This document shows, piece after piece, positions 33,701 to 45,140 of a stretch of 60,000 bases of DNA. This DNA comes from Polytrichum commune (lineage: Eukaryota > Streptophyta > Polytrichopsida > Polytrichales > Polytrichaceae). Numbering within the stretch: position 1 is the stretch's first letter; every line of letters starts with the position of its first letter. A program made the translations under genes and the position numbers. Location of the stretch: positions 64,311,554 to 64,371,553 of the forward strand of contig OX485803.1 in NCBI GenBank assembly GCA_950295325.1. Direction: 5' to 3'. Under the pieces are notes generated by a model. The model was given only the letters and a program-made list of their open reading frames with translations, had not been told where the DNA came from and did not search any database.

Positions 33701-34790
33701 ACCCATCTACCTTAACCCTCAAAGAGCTTCCAAAACCGAAGCCACATCCGGGATGTCAGTGGTTTATTTGAACTGAATAATTTATATAGAAAACGATTTC
33801 GGAAGGGTAGCATGAAATATCAAACACACGTTGAAATTAGCAAAAGAATGTGCCTTTCATTCCTTGACAATGTTGAAGGCCGGAATAACTTGTACCTCAT
33901 CCTCAACACATGAATGCAGCATAGTATTGAGAAGTGCACTCTTGTGTGTCTTTATTCTGGGAAACACGCCATCCTTGGAATCTCCACATGGAATATAATA
34001 TATATAGCTAAAACATTCTCAAAAAAATCTTAGCACTTACTTTGGGAGATTTTTTCCTCATGGGACCATTTGGATGGTGCAAAATGATCTTATCTTCAAC
34101 AAACAAACGTGATTTGTCCGATGGATTGGTTAAATAAGTATCCGGAAAGATCTTTATGTGTGGGTGGGGGGGGGGGGATCATTAGAGAGCTTTTAGATCA
34201 TGGTTCAAGATATGGTAATAGTGGCCTATCCCAACATCTAGGGCACATTGTTCTTATTCCTTGGAATTCCTACACATTAACTTCGCTTCACCATCGAATT
34301 GATGCGACCTCGGTCCAAATGACACCCGAGGCAAGCTTATCGGTTATCTTTAACAGGAGCGAGAAGTATCTCATTCATGTGGGGTCCATCCGAATGTCAC
34401 TAAAATTGGGGTGGAATTATATGCTTATGTTCTTATTAGGACATCATGGTGAAACGTCAATGGTTGGAGGGCATTTGGGACGATGCACGTGCTTTGAGTG
34501 TCAAAAGAATATGCATTGCATATGCATCACTTATTTCTACCACGTTTGGTAAAACTTGTCATTGCATCAAAATTTATTACTACATATGTCATGCAATCAA
34601 CTCTTAGTTAAAGAATCCGGGTATAGAAAAGAAGGAACTTCGGTGAATTCACAATGATGTGCAATGTCTGTTCACCACCTCCTGCCTAGTTCGACATGAA
34701 AGTGGGGGGAAGGAAATTCAAATACATCAATGAGGTTTGAATTTATGTGATGCTACAATCCCCACCACAACATACAACAATGGGTTGCTC
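33701..34790. other. Intergenic DNA, no gene recognised
   Basis: A 147-codon frame at 34109-34552 spans a poly-G run (34162-34177) and has no known motif, so I do not call it a gene. Confidence 0.4.
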
Positions 34791-34794
34791 ATAA

Positions 34795-35270
34795 TGTGAT
34801 ACCATAGAGAGGTCCGAGGTCCTCAAAAGACATAATCCTTAAGGCCTATATTATCCACTGTCATGGTCCAACGGGTATTGAGGTGGGAGAGGCAAAAGAG
34901 GTGCTTTGGTACAAAAAGGCAAGGGCATGTGGGAGAGAAATGTTGTTATAATAAATTTTTATTTAAATTTTTTGGGGAAGAGAAGATGAAGGCAAGAAAA
35001 TTGTCAAACTTTATTGATTTTTTTTTCTCCAAACTGCCTTTTTTGGGCACATAGTAAAAAATAAAAAAAATCAACACATTCACTTTTGGTGCATGGTCAT
35101 TCCTCTTGGTCCACATTCAGTTTACACCTAGTGAGGGGCCCAAAGGCTTTGTAAATTGATTTTTTAAGAAAACGGACCATGGAAGTCATACCATGAAGTC
35201 GGACCATGAAAAAAGGCCATCTTCCATGGTCTGACTTCATGGTCCATGTTGTAAACCGGCCCATATTGAA
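34795..35270 (+). repeat. Dispersed repeat family G, uninterrupted copy
   Basis: Partner of 19510-19890 plus 20487-20580. Its tail has an inverted pair, ACCATGAAGTCGGACCATG and CATGGTCTGACTTCATGGT, around a short spacer at about 35189-35244. It gives the empty-site sequence for the family B insertion at 19892. Confidence 0.7.
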
Positions 35271-35950
35271 ATCATCAAGGCCAAAACCATTTTCCTCATT
35301 TCTTCTTCTTCTTCCACATGACCCTTATGGCATGGGCTAGGTCATCTCTCCATTTTTAAATTTGAATATCGAACTTAAAGTAAGTAACATAGCTTCATAC
35401 CAATCCAATCTCTTTGAAACACATGTTGTTGTGGTATCCATTCTTAGATCCGCACCTAACCACACACCACTCAAATACAAGTGTCCGATCAAGAGAAGCG
35501 ACCAAATTAGGCCCACTTCAATACGTTATGTACAAATCGAGGATATCATTGCGCCTACTCCCAATGAGGACCCCATCGGCAATCTACAGGGTACTAGAAT
35601 GTCAATAAGGCTGGAACTAAATTTTGATCAGTCTGGGACTAAATCACAATCAAGCCGGAATTAATAGTGCCATGACACATGTCCTGGTTTTAAGTGCTAA
35701 AGTGAGGAGGAATGAGTGGTCAAAATGTGTGGCTATGGCAAACTCTAGACATTGGTAACATGTTTGGGCCAACTTTTGGCTTCAAATAATTCACAATGAT
35801 TTCAATTTAAGGACTAAAACTACTAAAAAATTTGCAGTCTACGTGATTTCTATCTTCCTACACGGAATTTTTTGCACCGCCTTATACCTCTCCAAATCTA
35901 GCGGAGAATCTCTTTAAGTGATCGGTTATGGGCGCCTCTACTCTAAAGGT
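35271..35950. repeat. Repeat family A copy then family I copy
   Basis: 35270-35500 is family A ('CCAATCTCTTTGAAACACATG', 'CTAACCACACACCACTCAAATACA'). 35555-35950 is family I, aligned with 32600-33190 but lacking the nested MITE. Confidence 0.55.
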
Positions 35951-36672
35951 TTGACCAGTCAACTTGAAAGGAGGCTGATGGTTAAGGTAGAAATACCATA
36001 ACCTGTGAAAATAAGGTGATTCGCATTGGAGATCTGGTCTGACAATCATGAGATAATTTTCCAAGATAGACGAGAAGGATTCACAAAGAATGCAAGTTGT
36101 TTCATTTTTTTTTGCCCCATTCAAAAAATGCTACAAATTTTCAAAGTGGAAAGTTGTCCAACCCCCTACTTGTTCACTAGATTCTCCCTACACCAAACAC
36201 GGTAATCCGCATTTCCATACAGGAACATCGCGTCAATCGGTTACCTCATGAGTACATTAACACTTGACTCCCATCAGCTATACTAAGTGTACACGCATTG
36301 AAGTTGCCGCCGAGGCATCATCTGTTTTAGAAATGGCACTTCACCATTATGACGGCGGTCTAGTGCACGGCTAGAGGGTGGTTAACGGGTTATGGTATGT
36401 ATTTCTACCTTAGTTGTAGATGATGTGCACCTAAAGCATTGGATGCCATGGCCATGGCCATAGCCGCGTGCCTGTAAGTTAGGCTGGCTCATCCCGCCAC
36501 CTTAGTGCCTGGTGTCTGTGACTCAGTGATGGAAATTTGGATATCTAGTGCATGCATATGACCGAAGCTCAATTAAGGAGGTTACCTTGCCGGAGAAATA
36601 GTATGGTGCCCTACTCACCACATACATATTTAATTTGGTGTCCCACACCAAACAATGCTTTAAATGTAACAA
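35951..36672. other. Intergenic DNA, nothing recognised
   Basis: A stacked 'CCATGG' run lies near 36446-36460. No gene or element ends were seen. Confidence 0.35.
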
Positions 36673-37451
36673 AGGTGAGTTTCCATGTAGATCGCTTGCC
36701 CATTGGATTTTAGAAAACAGTGGATTGGAGGCAATGTTCAAGATTGAAGCCCTCGTATGAGTTTCATTTTGAAGGGCTCTCAAATTCCAACCCTTTAGTC
36801 GAAGAGTTGGTTCAAATCCAAGAGTTAGTCCAAGAATATAGAAATGAAATACAAAAACTCATGTTAAACTTGTGCATGAGTTATATGGTACATGTGTTCT
36901 AGTACAATGTGAATAACTAAGAATCAACCATCTAACTCCACTTCTTGTAGTGATAATGCCCTACGCTTGTTCATTGTTGTGGCGGGCATATTATTTTGAG
37001 GACTTCAAGTGATGTCTTCATTTTCAATTCGGGGTTGCGTTTTGAAGGGCTATTTTGAGAGAGGTATATTTTGAAGGGCATTGAAGACTTCAATTTTTTG
37101 AACACTGATTGGAGGTGTTCACATGCAGTTAAGCACAAGTTGTCATCAAGCCACATTCTGACAGTTTTTTTAGAATATGTGGATACATGCCGCTAGATTT
37201 CCATGCGTCTACGAAAGGATCTTTAACTTACAAGTGTTGTTGGTCACTAAAAGATTGAAGGCCGGCTTTAGAAGGAGGAGGAGGAGGAGGTTTTAACATG
37301 GAGTAGGTGGTCATGGGATATGAGAAGATGGGAGTAGCTAGTTGGCACATACGAACCCTACCCCATCAAATTCCCTCTACATTTGGGTAGGTTTGACCTT
37401 ATTCACACTAGAATCTAGTGTGCAAGTGGCCTACATGGAAATTCACCCTAA
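36673..37451. mobile_element. Family C TIR element, longer copy, interrupted
   Basis: Left end AGGTGAGTTTCCATGTAG at 36673, right end the complement of GGGTGAATTTCCATGTAG at 37448, followed by TAA at 37449-37451. The left flank reads CAA, so the duplication is decayed or my boundary is a base off. Next to the ends are GCTTGCCCA and CACTAGAATCTAGTG blocks as in copy 1. It is split by the hAT MITE. Confidence 0.6.
36724..37115. mobile_element. hAT MITE with 8-bp target duplication, nested
   Basis: The element is 36732-37107 (376 bp). Ends are CAATGTTCAAGATTGAAG and the complement of CAGTGTTCAAAAAATTGAAG. Identical ATTGGAGG repeats lie at 36724-36731 and 37108-37115. The subterminal sequence matches 21035-22138 ('GTACATG..TTCTAGTACAATG', 'AATGCCCTACGCTTGTT'), so it is a smaller deletion product of the same family with no transposase left. 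Confidence 0.9.
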
Positions 37452-38201
37452 TTAAGTAGTAAAGGTAGAAGCGCATATCGTAGTATGAGCACTAAAGTGT
37501 GTGCGTGTTATTCGGTTTGATCCTTTGGAGTTACATAATGTCATACAAAGATCTCATTTCTTACCAACACATCTTTTTGTTTTGGTTGTATGTCTAATGC
37601 ATATCAGCTATTTGTACTACAATCATAAACAATTCACATCGGCAATATGATTTCACTCCACATCAAAATCCGCAAGAATTACACGTTTGAGTGGAGTTAG
37701 GTGGTGCAAACCGGGTCAAAATAAGTAACTTTGTTGGCTTCAAATCCACACTTATACGCAACACACCATGATTGTAGCAAGAACGTATGATCTTGCGACT
37801 GCTAAGGTAGACAAATTTCTTTTGAACATTTACTTATGGATGTCAATGCTTTGAGCCCATTCTAAACGATAGATTGCTCTTCTCTAAAATTTAGTACACA
37901 TCATATGAGGCCAACATCACATCACTCAACTATGTACCGATGCATTGTGGGTCAAAGAATATGTAATCAATTATTTATGAATTAATTACGGTGTTAAGGA
38001 TATTTTATTAATCATATGAAGTATCAAATGATGTGTGTGATGCTTCTTTTTTGAGCTCGGTCAGCCTCAACATTGCAGCATTGGGTGCCGGCTGGTTAAA
38101 CACTGGCTAGCCCTTACAATTTTCGGTCGGGATTTGAAAATTTTAGATTTGTTTTTTTGGAGGCTATGATGGTGCCAGGAGTGGCTAGTGTGATTAGTCC
38201 C
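37452..38201. other. Intergenic DNA, nothing recognised
   Basis: AT-rich with no open frame of note and no element ends seen. Confidence 0.35.
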
Positions 38202-38570
38202 TCAGAGCATCTCCACCCTTGGGCAGAAAGGCAGGCTCTCGAAATGCGCTTTGAAGGGCTCCAAGCATGCACTATTTTTTTTAGGGTGGCACTCCCCCAC
38301 CGTTACTTGCATACTGGCTCTTCAAGCCGAAAAATTGTCAGGAATATTCCTTGTAATTATGATTCACTGAATCGCAAGTGGATGAGGCCCCGGAATGTGG
38401 GCGTAGCAAGAGTAACGCTCACCCGCGAGGATAGTGAGTGGAGCCGGAAGTTTGAAGAGCCCTGGCAATCAAGGCCTCGGTGTTGGGGAGGGGTGGGGCA
38501 GGTTTTTCTCCAAGGCCGCGTTAAAGGGCTTGCCAAGTCCCTTTAACGCGGCAGGGTGGAGATGCTCTCA
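38202..38570. mobile_element. PIF/Harbinger-like MITE with GAGCATCTCCACCC ends
   Basis: The element is 38205-38567 (363 bp), with ends GAGCATCTCCACCCT and its exact complement, flanked by TCA on both sides. 'GAGCATCTCCA' ends with 3-bp duplications are common in plant PIF/Harbinger MITEs. It is G+C-rich. Near the right end is a hairpin, CCGCGTTAAAGGG with CCCTTTAACGCGG. A 129-codon frame across it has no known domain. Confidence 0.78.
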
Positions 38571-38611
38571 ATCTGCATATCTTGATCAGACCCAAAATAT
38601 AAATGAAGCAA

Positions 38612-39827
38612 CACTACTAGAAAAAGTTGGGTGTACATGATGACACGCCAATCGGATACAAAGTGTCCGGAACGACACTGACCAATGTCATTCTCGACAT
38701 TTCGTGTTACATTGGCATATCATGGAGACCCTCCTTTTCCTTCTAGCACAGGAAAGCACCAAAAGAACAATGCTTTGAGGAGACTGGACCTGCAGTGAAG
38801 GATGGAATTAATGCATTCTGTCAGACACAAGTGGCCTGGCCGCCCTCGTGGCACAAAACACTCATAGTCAATTACGTTAACACGTTTGTTTGGTGACACT
38901 TGTAATTACCGCCAGGCAGGGAGTACATTAAAACTGATTAATATTAAAAATAATATTAATATTAATATTAATTAAGAAATATAATTTAAAAAATCATCAA
39001 GAATGAGAATCTGACTCGGGCTCTAGAGTCTACCTCCATCATCCATAGTGTGGACATGCCCAATTTTGAAGTTTAGGCACAAGGTAGCCTGGAGGTACTG
39101 AGGGCCCACTCACACACGGGACTGAGAGCCCGTGACGAGTACACTTCAAGCACTGTCATTGGTGGAAAAGGCAGAGCCCGTCCAAGTTTGCTTCACACTA
39201 CGCTTGAGGGACCAACGAAGTATGTGAATGCGAGATGGTGGATGTAAAGTCTACATGGATTCGTACATGGCATCGAATGGATCATGTTTCATGGTCACTT
39301 GGGCTATTTTCAAAAACCACCTCTTGGAGGTAGGTCTAACACAAATCCGGGAGACCATGGCACTCCGAACACTCACAATCGTTATTTTGCTCTATTTTAT
39401 CATGTGTGAGGACCCGCATGAATAGAAATTCATCGAAATGGCATTCGGTTAAGGGCCCAGTCACATATGACTTCACATGACACTCAAGGGTCCGTGACCA
39501 CACTACATGATTTTGGAGGTGTGTTGGCCTTTCGACACTTTCTTTTAGGCTCTCACAATTTCATGGTTGCGGTTCTTGGCTCGTGTGTGAAGTGGGCCTG
39601 AGGCCTCGAAGTAACACTTTCCCTTTGGTGACACCTATTTTTAATATGTAAGCAGTCAACAAGGGCAAACGCTAAACCTCCCCCGACGAACTTTCAAGGG
39701 GAGATGGATAGGGGCCGGGGCCGGCGATCTGGCACCTGGAATATGCAAGTCCCAATTGCTTCTAGAATGATCTTTTCTCTAGAGGGCCCGCCACAATAGT
39801 GTCATACATGGAACATTTTCTAGTAGC
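38612..39827. mobile_element. Possible CACTA-like non-autonomous element
   Basis: Left end CACTACTAGAAAAAG; the right end near 39816-39827 reads TTTTCTAGTAG then C instead of TG. Eleven bases of the inverted ends match, but the right terminus and target duplication are imperfect. The subterminal 'TTGGTGACAC' block appears on both sides. It contains family B copy 4. No transposase. Confidence 0.4.
39099..39601 (-). mobile_element. Tourist-like (PIF/Harbinger) MITE, family B copy 4
   Basis: The element is 39102-39598 (497 bp), inverted relative to copies 1 and 3. Ends are GGGCCCACTCACACACGGG and CTCGTGTGTGAAGTGGGCC; TGA flanks both sides (39099-39101 and 39599-39601). Confidence 0.82.
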
Positions 39828-41790
39828 CAATAAGTCAAACATTATTCTTGTGGGTTGACATGTTGAACATGTTGCTTGAGCCGTCTGTGGGGCCATCAAC
39901 ATCTAGGATTGTAATAGTGTGAAAAGTGGTGGGCCAACATCTATTTCTGAACACAATCTCAACAATTTTCATGGTTGGAACCAGACGGGAAGTTTGGTGT
40001 GATTAGGGCACGATCATAGTGTTGTCATGGACTTCACTTCAAAGGAAAAACAAACAAGAAGAATCATGGAGATTTTGGAGAATTTGCAAGACAATATATT
40101 CATTAGGGCCAAAAAGATGTATATATATCATGGAGCTAGGCATGAAACCCCCCACCAATTTATGAGCTTTGATTGTCTTACACAAATGGGACGGGTCCTA
40201 TGTGATCACTTAACATATGAAAGGAACACGAAGTCTTTGATTTCTTTTTTTTATAACTTTTGTCTTTGAATTCCAATCAATTGTGAAACTTGAAACAACA
40301 ATCCTCCCGATTTGGAATTGCTAATCGGACGAGCTGATCTAATTGTCACAATTGTAGGTAAAGTTGAAAACAACCCACAATAAGACCACACACCTTATGT
40401 TTCCAAACATTCAACCATCCAAACGAAGTTTGTGCTTCCTATACCGTTTATCTTTGGTGTATATATGAACTTCCAAAACCGACCTCACTTGAATCTCCTA
40501 TAACTTATGCAACATCTCAATTCATATTCTGTAACTCAAGATGAGCGATTGTGTGATTTTGGAAGTGCTAGTTCGATATGGGATAGTTCCCGAGCCGATT
40601 CCAATGATCTAAATGCCAATCCTACTAGTACCTAACTTAAAGGGTTGTATGTCTTATGTTCCGAAGGCCAAAGATTCGTGGGTGTCTATGTAGACTCATC
40701 CATTACGAACGTGAAAACCAATGAAATATTTCATGACATGAAAATGGTTATTTGGTTATGATTTTGTTATTCTTTAAGAACTATAGCTCTTAAACAATAG
40801 GCTGCATCATCAACTTGATGTTTGTTGTGTAGGTTTAGGTTTGAGACTGCCTTGGAAATTGGAATTGTTTTCTCGATTCTACATGAATCAGTTGACATAC
40901 CGGGAGTTGGCTCAATTGAGGGATGCGCTTACCATTATGAGCAACACCGAATTTTGTTGTGCAATGAAGGCTGATGTTTTTGTATATACGAATATTGGGT
41001 GACTCTGAGAAGCACAATTTGAAGATGTTGGACTAGGCCTAGAGTTGTTTTGGGGACATGTGGTTTGCTTATCGTTTGATTGCATGTTCGGTTGTTTTGG
41101 CTAGTTTCATCAAGTTTAAATGTTGTAATTTTTTTTTGTGATAGGGCCACCAAGACTTGGAGGTGTGAGTTGGCCATTTAGAGTATATATATATTTTAAA
41201 ATATTTGAATGTGTTTTTTTAAGCACAACCGCAAATATAATGTTCCTTTTCCATGGAAAGTTTATTTGGTTTTTCATTGAATTACCTATTTATTGTAAGC
41301 CTCAAATACATCAGTTGTAAAGAAAACTCTTTGAACACTTTGTAACTGACTACTATATACCCTAAAACTCTAAAATCCACAACCCTTGCATATGCCCACA
41401 AGTTTGATGTCGTGTGCCCATTTTGATGTGGTTAAATTCATAAATGTATTCGTTGATTTGGATCTTTCCAAATTTTATGTTTCCTTACATGACAAACATC
41501 AACAAACAAGGAACTCCACTTCAATACCACGAGGGAAAAAAAAATTGAACTCATATTTTTTTTATAAATAAAATATACTACAATTTATCACACAACTATA
41601 GAATTTATAAATACCTATAGGGTGGAAGAAAATGATGATAAGTAAGATTTTTATAATTAGAAGGTCCAAAAAACTTAAAGATTAAAGTAAATAGCCCGTA
41701 AACAAATACTTGGTTTCTCACATGCGTACGCCAAGTTTCTATAGAGGTGATGCACTTTCCCGGAGGCATGGCGCAAATTCCAGTATACCA
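39828..41790. other. Intergenic DNA, no gene recognised
   Basis: Frames of 60-80 codons without known motifs. 40660-40760 weakly resembles 8410-8480 and 13740-13800, a further dispersed repeat. Confidence 0.4.
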
Positions 41791-41796
41791 CGACAC

Positions 41797-42393
41797 ATTC
41801 TCCATATATCCTCCCATGTAAGAATCCATGTACACTTTTCACCCACGATAACATCTTCAGGCCCTTAGACCTCCACCTTCTAGTATGAAGCCAACTTGGA
41901 CAGCCTTGGCCTCTCCAACCAACGAGAGACCTTACAAAATGCAATAGTCGCGGGCCTTCAGCCTCATGTGTGAAGTAACGGGCCCTCAGGAGTGTGCACA
42001 TGTGCATGTCAAATCGATCAAATGCATGCATACAACCCGATCTTCAAAAAGCGACCTGATATTATTTCTCGCTACGACGACACTAGCAGTAACATTATCC
42101 ATACATTCTGCCATGTAAGAATCCATGTACACTTTTCACCCATGATAACATCTTTGGGCCCTTCAACCTCCACCTTCCAGTACGAAGCCAACTTGGACGG
42201 CGGCCTTGGCCTCTCCGACCGACGATAGACCTTACAATATACAACGGTCGCGGGCCTTCAGCCTCGTGTGTGAAGTCATGGGCCCTCAGGAGTGTGCACA
42301 TGTGCATGCCAAATCGATCAAATGCATGCATACAACCTGATCTTCAAAAAGCGACCTGATATTATTTCTCACTACGACGACACTAGCAGTAAA
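41797..42393. repeat. Two-copy 297-bp tandem duplication
   Basis: 41797-42093 and 42094-42393 align with few differences. Shared stretches include 'GTAAGAATCCATGTACACTT', 'GGAGTGTGCACATGTGCATG' and 'CTACGACGACACTAGCAGTA'. The interior resembles part of family B ('GAATCCATGTA', 'GAAGCCAACTTGGAC', 'CTCATGTGTGAAG'), so the duplication caught a degraded MITE. Confidence 0.85.
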
Positions 42394-42997
42394 CGTCGGT
42401 TTCATAAGAGCATCTTCGTATTATTTGTGCCTTTAAAAAAAAAAAAATCGATCGATCGATCAATGCAAGTACCCACGAGCGTTCCAACACGTACATCGCA
42501 TGGGCAAGTACTTCATCCTCAAAGCCCTCTTACTTATTCGCGGCACCAATTTTCCGCATACAGTACCAAAGTTGTCAGCACAGAGCCCAACATACATTAC
42601 ATACTATAAAGAAATAATAAGAAGTGGGCCGTTTTTTATAGCAGCAGCAGCAGCAAGAAGCTTGTTATGAGGAGATAAGGTTACCACCACCCACCCCACC
42701 ACCAATTCTACCAAGTGCCCAGTCCCTTTGCCACCTTAGGGACACCTCATCCTCCTTGAAAGAGAAGGCTGGTGCCCACCACTTTCCACGTCACCAAAGC
42801 CTTCATGAGGTGAGCGTGCATGTGCCAGGGTGTCAGGGGGAGGTGGCAGGGCAGTGGGAAAAAAAAAAACAAAACACAAGGCCTCCCTTCACTGGCCAAG
42901 GAAGATTTTGGGTACACACTATGCGTGTAAAAAGGTATATGGCCAAGGCAGTGGAGGTTTTGGGCATGACTTAATCTGGTCAATATGCCAGTGTTTC
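42394..42997. other. Intergenic DNA with small microsatellites
   Basis: (ATCG)n at 42447-42460, a (CAG)n run at about 42641-42653, and poly-A runs at 42435 and 42861. No gene recognised. Confidence 0.4.
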
Positions 42998-43555
42998 TAA
43001 GGGCCACTTCGCGCACAAGACTGAAGGCCCGTGACCATTGCAATCTAAGAGCTCTCGTTGGTCGAAAGGGCGGAGACCGTCCAAGTTCACTTCACACACG
43101 AAGGTGAACGCCTAAAGGTCCAAGGAAAATTTCATGAATGAAAAGTCTACATGGAATCCTACATGGCGGACTATGGATAAGGTTTCATAGTCTCCCGGGA
43201 TTTTCATGGGCCTGATGCAAATTCTGGGAAACCCTAATTTTTGGAAATATATGTTCCAACAAAACAAATTGTTGGGCACATTCCAAAACGTACTCTAGGA
43301 TAGACAAACACCACCAAGTAATTCTCTTGAATTGATAAGAGTTTGAGACATATTATATTAAACCAAATCCTCCCCTCTTTTTTCTGCCAACAAAATGTGC
43401 AATGGTCCCGCAACATGGTCCATTCTCACTTCACACTATGCGTGAGGGCCCATGACTACATGAAACGGGCTTCCCAACACCCATGGTACGGCTTTTGGAT
43501 GAGAGGCAAGGGTCCTCACCATTACAAGGTCACGGCTCTTGGCTCATGTGTGAAG
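42998..43555 (+). mobile_element. Tourist-like MITE, family B copy 5, right end trimmed
   Basis: The element begins at 43001 after TAA with GGGCCACTTCGCGCAC. It matches 19892-20486 throughout ('GTAATTCTCTTGAATTGATAA', 'CATATTATATTAAACCAAATCC') but stops at GCTCATGTGTGAAG, lacking the final TGGCCC. Confidence 0.75.
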
Positions 43556-43855
43556 TTACATGTTGTGATGTTCTGGTTGTTCTTTATTACATAACATTAC
43601 TCCACGTTTAGCTCTAGTTCCGTGGGCCCTCGAAATGTAACAGTGAGATGTTCGAAGAGTTGCGCCTGGAGATTAAGATTTAGACTAAACTCACAACATC
43701 CCACTATTATGTTATGAGGGCCCATGCCGATGAGTAATGTTATGTAATTTTGAGGTATATTCCACAAAGTCATCATTAATGATCGGTAACAATCATGAAG
43801 TGTTGAACTTCAACTGGTTATTTCTCAAACACAACCTATTCATATGTAAGTAGCG

Positions 43856-44345
43856 GTTGCTTCTCCTCATTCACGGGGCCAAGGGCCATGCATGCACGAC
43901 CATGAAAGTGTGAGGGTTCTTTGAGACTCATCGGAAGGCATACCATGGGAACTTGAGATAGAATTTTGTGTGGTCACATGCCTTCAAGTGTAGTGTAAAA
44001 GCATGTATGCAAAGGGGTTATCAATTGAATGCTATTTTATCATCATCTCATTCATGTGGGTCTTTCTACACATTGAGCTATAAAACATTAAGGATTGTGA
44101 GATTCCAAGATGTGGCATGATCTCCCGGTTTTGTGAACTTGAAGCAAAATCTAGTAGCCCGTGAGACATGATCCCTTGCGTGCCATGTAGGACTCCATAT
44201 GTGTTTGTCATGGATTCAAACTTCCTTGGTCCCTTGTTAGGCCCTCAAGCACCAGTGTAAAGTGAGGTGCGACGGTCTTGGCATTTTCCACCAATGAGAT
44301 TTTAGATTTTAGATTTCTCAGCTCAAGGGCCCTCAAGCTCTATAG
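43856..44345 (+). repeat. Degenerate family B relative
   Basis: Keeps the order of family B blocks: 'GTGTGGTCACATGCCTTCAAGTGTAGTGT', 'TCATTCATGTGGG', 'GATCTCCCGGTTTTGTG', 'GCCATGTAGGA' and 'TTCCACCAATGAGA', but the ends are eroded. Confidence 0.6.
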
Positions 44346-45140
44346 TCCTGGTAATAAGTCATAAGTAACAACAAGTACCTATGGAGTCAACACACAGCGG
44401 AGCTCCCTACAAGCGCGGCAGCATCTTGTGTGGGAAAAACCAATATTCATAATACAAATAGTATGGATTCCCTCTGCCAACTATTTGTGATAATATCTTC
44501 CAACAGTGGCGGTTCATGTGAATCCTTAAGAATACTACTGTGCTGAGATTTCACAATTCTATCTCTTCTTTCTGGAATGTTCCATGTAAGAAAGTCTAGA
44601 TATTATGTATTTTACCATGACACTAACTTGACTCTCTCAGTATTGAAGTTCAGTGTTATATTGCTCTCATGTTTTCACTACTTACAAGGATCACGCAGTC
44701 ATTTCGATGGTCGATGCAACATGATCATCACAACATGCAATTGGAAAATCATGGGCTTTGCAACATTTTACAAGTAATGCCCAATAAATACATCAAGCAT
44801 CATACAAGAGTGAAGGAACTTGATAGAAAGAGACCATTGCAAGAATTTACTGCAGCCTCGATTGACTCGAAGTGGCTCTGCGTCTCATTCACGAGTTATT
44901 AAATGAGAGAAGAGTTGATCACAAGGATTAAGTACATAATTCAAACCATGAGCATCTTCATGGAGCAGAGCATCAACGTGACATCAATTTGAAATTTCAT
45001 TCTGCTTCGATGATCTAGATTCTGTGTGGCCAGTGGCACCTAAATTAAGAGGTCTAGTGCCGGGACAAACCTCCACACCCTCCGGGATGATGCTCAAGAA
45101 GCAATGAACAAATCTTTGAACTGTTCTGGACCTCTGCTTG
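44346..45140. other. Intergenic DNA, nothing recognised
   Basis: Apparently low-copy sequence between the repeat block and the WAT1-related gene; a 77-codon frame at 44669-44902 has no known motif. Confidence 0.35.

Noticed and set aside
34109-34552. 147-codon open frame on +
   Set aside because: It spans a poly-G run, shows no recognisable motif and has no supporting context.
38157-38546. 129-codon open frame on +
   Set aside because: It crosses the boundary of a PIF-like MITE and has no known domain.
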